This document shows positions 16,204 through 23,567 of a stretch of 64,000 nt of DNA, piece after piece. The stretch spans positions 45,658 to 109,657 of the forward strand of contig JAEUIQ010000001.1 of the NCBI GenBank assembly GCA_016794985.1. Reading direction: 5' to 3'. Both the position numbers and the translations under genes were made by a program. The notes under the pieces were generated by a model. The model worked only from the letters and a program-made list of their open reading frames with translations. It searched no databases and was not told the DNA's origin. This stretch comes from Planctomycetaceae bacterium (GTDB lineage: Bacteria > Planctomycetota > Planctomycetia > Pirellulales > Pirellulaceae). The stretch's first letter is position 1. Each line of letters opens with the position of its first letter.

Positions 16204-17571
16204 ATGAGCGACATGGAAAAGACGCTAGCCGCGTTGCGCGAAGCCGTACGCTTGGCCCCCGACAATGTGCCCTTGTTGCGGCATTACGTCGAAACGCTGT
16301 TGAGTTTGACGCGATTTGCCGAAGCCGAGCAGTTCCTCAAGCAATCCTTGGCAGCGCGACCTCGCGACAACGCGCTGCAATTGCTCCTGGCTGAGGTATT
16401 CTACCGCGACGGGAAAAACTCCCATGCTCTGGCGATCGTAGAATCGATCTGCAATCCGCAAAATCTGTATCCACCGGCCTTGGTCTTGCACGCCAAATTG
16501 TTGTACCGCAGCGGTGATGTTCGTCGCGCGGTGGACGAATACAAGCGAGCCATCGCGCATGACGAGTCGTTGGAGGATCCGAACTTTGCCAGTCTCTTGG
16601 GAATTCGCGATCGATGGGAAGACGATCCTGACTCCGAAGAGATGGAGGTCGTCGATGGCAAAGTTCGGCAAGGTGTCGACGCCGACGCGCCTGCCTCAGA
16701 CATTCAATGCGAACGTCCCAAGATGAAGTTTGCCGATGTGGGTGGCATGGAATCGGTCAAAGAGCAGATTCGCATCAAGATCATCTATCCCATCACGCAT
16801 GCGGAGATGTTCGCCGCATATGGCAAAAAGGTTGGAGGCGGCATTTTGCTGTACGGTCCACCGGGTTGCGGCAAGACCTTCATCGCTCGGGCGACCGCCG
16901 GCGAAGTCAATTCGGGATTTATCTCGATCGGGATTAACGATGTTTTAGACATGTGGCTGGGCAACAGCGAACGCAATTTGCACGGCGTCTTCGAGAACGC
17001 TCGCCGAAATCGTCCTTGCGTGTTGTTCTTTGATGAGGTCGACGCGCTCGGGGCCAGCCGTAGCGATTTGCGGCAAAGCGCTGGACGAACGCTGGTCAAT
17101 CAGTTCTTGGCCGAAATGGATGGGGCCGAAGCGAACAACGAAGGCCTGCTGATTTTGGGTGCCACCAATGCTCCTTGGCAAGTCGACGCGGCCTTTCGCC
17201 GACCGGGCCGATTTGACCGAGTCATTTTTGTACCACCGCCGGACGAAGCGGCCCGCGCGCAAGTGCTGGAGCTTCACTTGGCGGGCAAACCTAATGACCG
17301 TGTTGATGTTCACAAAGTCGCTAGCCGCACGGCCGAGTTTTCCGGAGCCGACCTGAAAGCCGTGGTCGACATGGCGGTGGAAACGAAATTGCAACATGCG
17401 ATCAAGACTGGTAATCTGGCACCGATAAACACCAACGACTTGCTGGCCGCTGCCAAGACCGTTCGGCCCACGACCAAAGAGTGGTTTGCGACCGCACGTA
17501 ATCATGCCGTGTATGCTAATCAGGGTGGGGCGTACGACGACATCCTAACTTATCTCAAAATCAAAAAGTGA
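16204..17571 (+). CDS. TPR-fused AAA+ ATPase (Cdc48/Vps4-like AAA module)
   Basis: Residues 1-135 are TPR-like helices (LRHYVETLLSLTRFAEAEQF, VRRAVDEYKRAIAHD); an acidic linker follows (about 136-170); then a classical AAA domain: FADVGGMESVKEQI, Walker A GPPGCGKT (218-225), Walker B VLFFDEVDA (273-281), sensor-1 region LGATNAPW, and the arginine-finger region FRRPGRFDRV. All catalytic residues are intact, so an active hexameric remodelling ATPase is expected, in the cytosol. AGGAG lies 9 bases before ATG 16204. The next gene starts 6 bases after its stop, and a third follows; both are TPR proteins with membrane anchors, suggesting a membrane-associated machine in which TPRs mediate assembly. 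Confidence 0.85.
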   Translation: MSDMEKTLAALREAVRLAPDNVPLLRHYVETLLSLTRFAEAEQFLKQSLAARPRDNALQLLLAEVFYRDGKNSHALAIVESICNPQNLYPPALVLHAKLLYRSGDVRRAVDEYKRAIAHDESLEDPNFASLLGIRDRWEDDPDSEEMEVVDGKVRQGVDADAPASDIQCERPKMKFADVGGMESVKEQIRIKIIYPITHAEMFAAYGKKVGGGILLYGPPGCGKTFIARATAGEVNSGFISIGINDVLDMWLGNSERNLHGVFENARRNRPCVLFFDEVDALGASRSDLRQSAGRTLVNQFLAEMDGAEANNEGLLILGATNAPWQVDAAFRRPGRFDRVIFVPPPDEAARAQVLELHLAGKPNDRVDVHKVASRTAEFSGADLKAVVDMAVETKLQHAIKTGNLAPINTNDLLAAAKTVRPTTKEWFATARNHAVYANQGGAYDDILTYLKIKK

Positions 17572-17577
17572 CCCGTG

Positions 17578-18852
17578 ATGACGACTGATGTTCAAGTGCT
17601 CGTCGACCGAGCGCGTCTGTTGATGGAGCAGAACCGTCACGCGATGGCTCAAGACTTGCTCCGTCAAGCCCTGGCGCTGGATCCGGACCACGCCCGCGCC
17701 CATACGTGGTTGGCACTGTGTGTTGGCCAGGATCGCGACCGTTTGAAAGAGGCGACCGCGGAGGCCGAACGAGGAGTACATTTGGCCCCCGACGACGCCG
17801 TCACGCATTATGTGTTGGCCGTCGTCTGGCAGAAGCGGAACGAGATCGTGAAGGCGCTGGACGCGATTCACGAAGCGATCGCCTTGTTTCCCGCCAACGC
17901 AGACTTTCATGGGCTCCGCGGTCAACTATATGGCCAACAAGAAAAATGGCCCGATGCTTTGGAGGCCGCCAACGAAGGGTTGCAATTCGACCCCGATAAC
18001 GAACTCTGCACCACGATTCGCACACTGGCCTTGGAGCGCTTGGGCCGAGTAGTCGACGCAAAACTTCAAGCCGAAGAGTCGTTGCGCCAGAATCCCGATT
18101 CGACTTGGGCTCACTCCAGTCACGGCTGGGCGATGCTACAACAAGGCCACTACAAAGAGGCGCAAAAGTCCTTCGCCGAAGCGTTACGATTGGATCCTAG
18201 CAATGAACTGGCGCGCGGTGGCATGATCCAAGCGCTGAACAGTTCTAATTTTGTTTATCGCTGGATGCATTTGCTGCTGATTCGCATCAGTCGCTTGGGC
18301 ACTCGCAATGTATGGATCTTGATGATTGGCCTTTGGGTTGGGATGCGCCTCCTCAATGCCTACGCCAAGGAACATCCTGAATTTGCACCTTGGATCGAAC
18401 CAATCCTGTTGGGCTACTTGTTTTTTGCGACGATGTCCTGGCTGATGGTGCCGCTGTTCAACATGCTGTTGAGATTTCATTCGTTTGGCAAGTTTTTGCT
18501 TTCCAACTCAGAAAAATGGGCGTCGAATTTGATAGCCGCGGCGTTGGGCGTGGCGATGCTGATAGGCGCGTCTAGTTCCGTAATGTACGGGGAGTGGTTC
18601 CCGCTGTTGGTGGCGTTTTTGTCCGGCGTTTGGTTGTCGATCGCGATCGTCGTCCCGTTTCAATGCGACGCGAAGTGGGCTCGTCTCGTCGGCATTGTGG
18701 TCGCTGGACTGTTTACTTTACTTTTCTTGGCGATCACCGTTCCCATGCTCTTTGGCTCGCTTTTTCCTGACTTCTTTTTTGTGTACGCGATTGGCATCAT
18801 GATCTATGGCTTTGCCGGCCAAGCCTTGATCTTGGTACCCGCAAAACGCTAA
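17578..18852 (+). CDS. TPR repeat protein with C-terminal multi-pass membrane domain (paralogue 1)
   Basis: Residues 1 to about 220 are TPR units (for example QEKWPDALEAANEGLQFDPD and LQQGHYKEAQKSFAEALRLD). From about 230 on there are around six hydrophobic segments (NVWILMIGLWVGMRLL, PILLGYLFFATMSWLMVPLF, AALGVAMLIGASSSV and others). A conserved junction, FHSFGKFLLSNSEKWASNL, is shared with the next gene. ATG 17578 is used; a GTG sits just before it. It belongs to the operon with the AAA ATPase. No known named family was recognised beyond TPR. The membrane half may anchor or recruit the ATPase. Confidence 0.8.
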   Translation: MTTDVQVLVDRARLLMEQNRHAMAQDLLRQALALDPDHARAHTWLALCVGQDRDRLKEATAEAERGVHLAPDDAVTHYVLAVVWQKRNEIVKALDAIHEAIALFPANADFHGLRGQLYGQQEKWPDALEAANEGLQFDPDNELCTTIRTLALERLGRVVDAKLQAEESLRQNPDSTWAHSSHGWAMLQQGHYKEAQKSFAEALRLDPSNELARGGMIQALNSSNFVYRWMHLLLIRISRLGTRNVWILMIGLWVGMRLLNAYAKEHPEFAPWIEPILLGYLFFATMSWLMVPLFNMLLRFHSFGKFLLSNSEKWASNLIAAALGVAMLIGASSSVMYGEWFPLLVAFLSGVWLSIAIVVPFQCDAKWARLVGIVVAGLFTLLFLAITVPMLFGSLFPDFFFVYAIGIMIYGFAGQALILVPAKR

Positions 18853-18878
18853 CGATTTTGGTGCGAAGAAGTGACCCG

Positions 18879-20153
18879 ATGTCTGACCCCAACTACAATG
18901 ACGATGGTTTCGCTGCGCCGTCGCAACCGGGGTCCGATGACGACGTGCCAGAAGCGGTCGCACTCTTTTCGCGCGCCGTCCTTTTGGTATCCACAAATCG
19001 GCTGGCTCTGGCCGAAGCCGTTTTGCTTGAAGTGTTGGCCTTGGAGCCAGACTTTGCCTTCGCACACGCTTACTTGTCGATTTGCGTCGTAAAAGATCCG
19101 CGGCGCTCTGCTGAGGCCCTGTCTGAAGCACAATTGGGCGTACATTTATCACCTGATGAACCGTTCATGCACTTTGCCCTTGCGCATGTCCATTACGCAG
19201 GCGGCCGAATCGACGAAGCGTTGGAGTCGATTGAAACGGCCATTGCTTTGAATCCTGATGATGGAGAATACTTCGGTTACCGAGCTCTCTGCCACTTGAG
19301 TAAACAGAATTGGGACCAAGCTTTGGAATCGGCCATGATTGGTTTAAGGCTGAAACCTGACGACGAACGCTGTTGGGCGGCGCGCCTCGCGGCCCTGGAG
19401 TCGACTGCTCGCCTCGACGAGATTGCTCCCGTAGCCACCGAAGCACTGCGACTGAATCCGAACTCAGTTCCAGCGCATGTTAGCCTCGGCACAGCGATGT
19501 TGCACCAAGGAGATTTCCGAGCGGCGCAGAAATCTTTGGCGGAGGCGTTGCGATTGGCGCCGCACCTTCATCCTGCTCGCAGGGCCATGATCCGTGCCCT
19601 CCATATGGAGAACTCTGCCTATCGGTGGAATCATCTGATGATCACGCAGATCGCTCGGTGGGCCGAGCAGCACCAACGTCGTCAATTGTCATTATGGCGG
19701 CAGACATCGTTTCTTTTCTTTCCGGTTTTACTTCTCATTCATTGGATCTTGACTCCGGTTTTTAACCTATGGCTCCGAGTCCACCCATTTGGGAGATTCT
19801 TACTGACTAACAGTGAAAAAAGGGCCGTGAACTTGCTCGTGACGGTTTGGCTTGGTGCAGGTCTCTTGACGATCATCTCATCCTTGGTGAATCGGCAGTG
19901 GTGGCCACTTGCGCTCGGGGCAGTCATGGGATTAGGGCTCACGATTGTCTTATCGGTGCCTAACCATTGTAGTGTTTATTGGATCCGCGTCGTCGGACAT
20001 TTGATTGCCTGCGTGTTTGTGGCATTGTTTGTAATGGTTCACTGGGCGCTGTTCTTCGGCTTGATTCGCTATGATTTGTTGGCCGCCTACTTTGTCGGAC
20101 TTCTTTTCTATTGGCTACTTGCGCAACCCATGATGGCGACTCGCGGAAAGTAA
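18879..20153 (+). CDS. TPR repeat protein with C-terminal multi-pass membrane domain (paralogue 2)
   Basis: Tandem paralogue of the preceding gene: an acidic, low-complexity N-terminus (about residues 1-25), TPR units (GRIDEALESIETAIALNPDD, LHQGDFRAAQKSFAEAL-like), then the same junction (HPFGRFLLTNSEKRAVNLL) and about six membrane segments. The starting ATG 18879 lies 26 bases after the previous stop; an upstream TTG in frame is less likely. Identity between the pair is strongest at the TPR/membrane junction and in the YRWNHLMIT-type segment, which may be a functional contact surface. It ends the AAA-TPR operon; the next gene is convergent. Confidence 0.8.
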   Translation: MSDPNYNDDGFAAPSQPGSDDDVPEAVALFSRAVLLVSTNRLALAEAVLLEVLALEPDFAFAHAYLSICVVKDPRRSAEALSEAQLGVHLSPDEPFMHFALAHVHYAGGRIDEALESIETAIALNPDDGEYFGYRALCHLSKQNWDQALESAMIGLRLKPDDERCWAARLAALESTARLDEIAPVATEALRLNPNSVPAHVSLGTAMLHQGDFRAAQKSLAEALRLAPHLHPARRAMIRALHMENSAYRWNHLMITQIARWAEQHQRRQLSLWRQTSFLFFPVLLLIHWILTPVFNLWLRVHPFGRFLLTNSEKRAVNLLVTVWLGAGLLTIISSLVNRQWWPLALGAVMGLGLTIVLSVPNHCSVYWIRVVGHLIACVFVALFVMVHWALFFGLIRYDLLAAYFVGLLFYWLLAQPMMATRGK

Positions 20154-20200
20154 TAGGCGACCGACGTCTTGACGCTTGCAGTCGCGTATCTCGAGTTGAC

Positions 20201-20899
20201 TCAACCCTCAAAGACCCACTCGATGGGAAGCTGATCCAACTCCATGTTCCCCAGGATCTTTCCCAGTCGTTCTTTGATCGCTTTCTTGAGGAAACCGGGG
20301 ATGCCGGGTGGAGCCACTCCATCAACTGCCAACAAATCATCTCCCGTTCCCGTCTGACCATCGGGTCCGGCCGAACGCACCACAACCAATGTTCCGACGG
20401 GCCAGCGATCAACAAACAGCTCCAATGGCCGTTGCCATGCATCCAGCTCACTCCGTGGGCCAGTGACCAGTTTCTCGGAACCAGGTTTTCGCTCGCGAAT
20501 GGTCGTCGCAACCTCTTTGGCCAACGTGCGAATCTGTTCTTTCGTGTGCCGCAGCCGGGCTTGTTGAATTTGGTAATGGACGATGACAGAACCAATGGTC
20601 ACGCCCACAAACAACAACACGATCCAACCATAAATGGGCGAGATTCGATGGACCGGCCTTGGCGGTCCGTGTTCGGTCCCCAGTGCCAGGTCCGATTCGC
20701 CCGGCCTTCGAAACACCGGTCGGCGCTCACGAAAGTCGTCGCCCGCTGCGGTACTTCCCTGGGTCCAACGTATAAACACATACGCCACCAAACGGAGGAT
20801 CCATTCACAAACGAACGCCACCAATGCCACGGCCAACTGCAACACCGCAATCACCGGCCGTACGATCAGCGCGACGACAAGTTCAATGATGGCTTCCAT
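20201..20899 (-). CDS. Membrane protein of unknown function with pseudopilin-like acidic loop
   Basis: 232 residues with a long N-terminal hydrophobic region (two helices in residues 1-42), a charged linker, another TM (ISPIYGWIVLLFVGVTIGSVIVHYQI), and a periplasmic part. Near the C-terminus VVRSAGPDGQTGTGDDLL strongly resembles the calcium-loop of type II secretion pseudopilins (AGPDG-x-GT-x-DDI), but the N-terminus is not a type IV pilin leader. I do not recognise a family. It is convergent with the second TPR gene (stop to stop 47 bases) and divergent from the DUF2459 gene. ATG 20899 fits the first hydrophobic helix. Confidence 0.6.
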   Translation of the reverse strand: MEAIIELVVALIVRPVIAVLQLAVALVAFVCEWILRLVAYVFIRWTQGSTAAGDDFRERRPVFRRPGESDLALGTEHGPPRPVHRISPIYGWIVLLFVGVTIGSVIVHYQIQQARLRHTKEQIRTLAKEVATTIRERKPGSEKLVTGPRSELDAWQRPLELFVDRWPVGTLVVVRSAGPDGQTGTGDDLLAVDGVAPPGIPGFLKKAIKERLGKILGNMELDQLPIEWVFEG

Positions 20900-21157
20900 A
20901 CTGCAAATATAATACAGCGAAAACTACAAAGAAACGGGCCACGTTTTGAATCCAATCCCTTGGTCGAGTCGCCTTGGGCCGTGTTGTTCGATCACTCCAC
21001 GACCAATCAAAATCTTCCGGGGCTTCGTTCGGTCTGGCATTGTTGCGGGCCCCGCGTAGGCGAGGTGGCCGCGGTTCCCTTCGTGGCGTACAATCGGCAG
21101 TCCAATGAGTTGGTGAGTTTGTCAATAATGACCGTAGAAGTAGGGCAGGGCTGCGTT

Positions 21158-21940
21158 ATGAATGCCGAGTCGAACCAACAACCGAGGCCGAAGATTCTGC
21201 GACGGGTTTTGGGTTGGTTGAAAAGAGTCGGCAAGCTTCTTGGCCTGTTGCTGACAATATACTTTTTGATTGTGTTGTTGGGTTTGTTCCCGGTCAACAA
21301 CGACTACCATCCACCAGATGATGGTGTGGAGATTTACGTTATCTCCAACGAGTTCCACGCGGATTTGGTGCTACCGATCGTCAACGATGTTGTCGATTGG
21401 CGAGTCTGCTTTCCAGCATCGCATTTTGCTGGCGAGGTCGGTGCGGCCAAATTTGTGTTGTTCGGATGGGGCGATCGACGCTTCTTTGTGGAAACGGCTC
21501 GCTGGCGTGATTTAAAAATGTCGATTGCTCTGAATGCCCTGTGGTCCAACGATACCGCCCTGCATGTGACACAGACGGACTCGCGCCACTGGGAACCTAA
21601 TGCGGTCAAGGTTCGAATCTCACGCGATCAATACGCCGAACTGGCGAGGTACGTACGGGCCACTTTGGCCGATATCGACCCCGCTACCATGACCGTCGCG
21701 GACTTGAATGAAAGCTTACTGAAGCCCGTGAGCAACCCCATCGCTGGGGCCCGCTACGGCGTTAACGATGCGTTTTATCATGCGAACGGTCGTTATCACG
21801 TCCTCAATACTTGCAACAACTGGGTTGGCAACGGCTTGCGAAGGGCGGGCGTTCGTGTCGGCGCCTGGACACCACTTCCCAAGACGATCTACTTCTATTT
21901 GCCCAACTTGGAGCAACAGCCGCCGCAAAACGGTATGTGA
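21158..21940 (+). CDS. DUF2459 family membrane-anchored protein
   Basis: One N-terminal membrane anchor (LLGLLLTIYFLIVLLGLFPV) followed by a periplasmic domain. Motifs match the DUF2459 family (sometimes named after a urease-region protein): IYVISNEFHADLVLP, KFVLFGWGDRRFFVETARW, and near the C-terminus YHVLNTCNNWVGNGLRRAG, whose Cys and His resemble a cysteine-hydrolase arrangement. The function is not known. ATG 21158 is chosen, with AGGG 7 bases upstream; an in-frame open stretch extends upstream to 20111 but crosses other genes and is not coding. It is 260 residues, typical of the family. Confidence 0.75.
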   Translation: MNAESNQQPRPKILRRVLGWLKRVGKLLGLLLTIYFLIVLLGLFPVNNDYHPPDDGVEIYVISNEFHADLVLPIVNDVVDWRVCFPASHFAGEVGAAKFVLFGWGDRRFFVETARWRDLKMSIALNALWSNDTALHVTQTDSRHWEPNAVKVRISRDQYAELARYVRATLADIDPATMTVADLNESLLKPVSNPIAGARYGVNDAFYHANGRYHVLNTCNNWVGNGLRRAGVRVGAWTPLPKTIYFYLPNLEQQPPQNGM

Positions 21941-22086
21941 CTAGACTGTCACATGCATCAAGGATTCGAGCCCAACCGTATTGTGGCACCGGACGGCTCG
22001 TGCCGTTCCACCAATTGGGGCGATTGCCGTTCCGCAATGTCCATCCCTTTGCCAGCAAGGCCGGCTGACATCGCCACAGCACCCAC

Positions 22087-23529
22087 TTATTTGCAGATCG
22101 CATCTACCACATGGCCATGCACGTTGGTGAGTCGGCGTTCGATGCCGTTGTGATAGTAAGTGAGCTTCGTATGATCGATGCCCAGCAGATGCAAAACCGT
22201 GGCGTGAAAGTCCGGCCAGGTCACGGGGTTCTCTACCGCCTTCCAACCGATCTCGTCGGTTGCTCCATACGCAAGGCCGGGACGCGCCCCACCACCGGCC
22301 ATCCAGACGGTGAAACCTTCGGGGTTGTGATCGCGACCCAGACCCGCCTGTCCGGCGGGCGCGTTGGCAAACGGTGTCCGTCCGAACTCGGTGGTAAACA
22401 AGACCAGCGTGTCGTGCAGCAGGCCTCTTTGATGCAGATCTTGAATCAAGGCTGCCACGGGCCGATCAATACGTTCGGCCTCGCGTTGGTGGTCGGTGCG
22501 ACAGTCCTCGTGGCTATCCCAACCATGTCGCGGCTCGCCACCAAAACAGCCTCCCGCAAACAACTGCACAAACCGCACGCCTCTTTCCATCAAACGTCGA
22601 GCTATCAAACAGCGCCGAGCCATGTCTGAAGTTTGTTCATTCTCTACTCCATAACTGTCCAGCGTGGCTTGGGTTTCTTGGCTGAGGTCCGTGGCTTCCG
22701 GAATGGACACTTGCATTCGTGCGGCTAGCTCAAACGCGGCCATTCGCGCCGACAAGACCGCGTTTGCCTCCCGACCGACGAGATGCTTTCGTTCCAGTTG
22801 CAAGAGGAGTTCGCGCGAGGCCTTTTCGGCGTAGGGGTCCATGGCCTCAGCCGGGAACAGGTCGGGAATCGGTGCTGTGCCGCTCCGCAATCGAACGCCC
22901 TGATGTTGGGCAGGCAAGAACCCGGCCCCCCAATTCGCTGCCCCGCCGCTGGGCAAGCTCCTGCTGTCTGGCAAGACCACAAAGGTCGGCAAATCATCGG
23001 ATTCGTTTCCCAAACCGTACGACAGCCAACTGCCCAGCGTTGGAAAACCATTGGTTTGAAAACCGGATAGTTGCTGAAACGTCGCCGGTGTGTGATTCGC
23101 TGTATCGGCGACCATCGAATGAATCATCGTCAAGTGATCCGCCACTTGCGCGAGATGTGGAAACAGTTCCGATACCCACAAGCCACTTTCGCCGCGTCGT
23201 TGAAACTTCCAATGTGGTCGGCATAGCAGCCCTGCGCTGCCAAAGAAGGTTTCTGGCTTATCGTCACCCGGAATCGCCCCACCATGCAATCGCTCTAATT
23301 CGGGTTTGTAATCGAAGGTATCGACCTGGCTGTATCCACCGGGAAGGCAGAAGTGAATCACTCGCCGAGCCTTCGGGGTTCTTTGGGGGGCTGGAGTATG
23401 TCGTTCCCCTCCCGAAACATCGCGTTGCAATAAGGTCCACAGAGCCGTCGACGTCAGCCCACCAATCGCAAACCGCAACAGGTCGCGACGAGTGGTTGGT
23501 GCATGGTTAACGAAATCACGGTCGATCAT
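22087..23529 (-). CDS. DUF1501 domain protein, Tat-exported
   Basis: DUF1501 proteins belong to the alkaline phosphatase/sulfatase-like superfamily, are a planctomycete hallmark, and have no proven reaction. Here the Tat-like signal is TTRRDLLRFAIGGL; downstream are HFCLPGGYSQVDTFDYKPEL, PHLAQVADHLTMIHSM, and LVLFTTEFGRTPFAN with GLGRDHNPEGFTVWMAGGG and HATVLHLLGIDH, the usual conserved blocks. ATG 23529 has GGAAG about 8 bases upstream; ATG 23559 and 23544 are alternatives. The gene directly upstream (stop at 23568) encodes the PSCyt1/DUF1553 protein, its usual partner, so the two are likely co-expressed and act together in the periplasm. Confidence 0.85.
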   Translation of the reverse strand: MIDRDFVNHAPTTRRDLLRFAIGGLTSTALWTLLQRDVSGGERHTPAPQRTPKARRVIHFCLPGGYSQVDTFDYKPELERLHGGAIPGDDKPETFFGSAGLLCRPHWKFQRRGESGLWVSELFPHLAQVADHLTMIHSMVADTANHTPATFQQLSGFQTNGFPTLGSWLSYGLGNESDDLPTFVVLPDSRSLPSGGAANWGAGFLPAQHQGVRLRSGTAPIPDLFPAEAMDPYAEKASRELLLQLERKHLVGREANAVLSARMAAFELAARMQVSIPEATDLSQETQATLDSYGVENEQTSDMARRCLIARRLMERGVRFVQLFAGGCFGGEPRHGWDSHEDCRTDHQREAERIDRPVAALIQDLHQRGLLHDTLVLFTTEFGRTPFANAPAGQAGLGRDHNPEGFTVWMAGGGARPGLAYGATDEIGWKAVENPVTWPDFHATVLHLLGIDHTKLTYYHNGIERRLTNVHGHVVDAICK

Positions 23530-23567
23530 ATGAAGTACTTCCATTGCTTCTGAGGTCATGGCTTGCA

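Noticed and set aside
20111..21157. Long upstream extension of the DUF2459 frame
   Set aside because: It runs antisense through the gene at 20201-20899, and the family N-terminal anchor begins just after ATG 21158.
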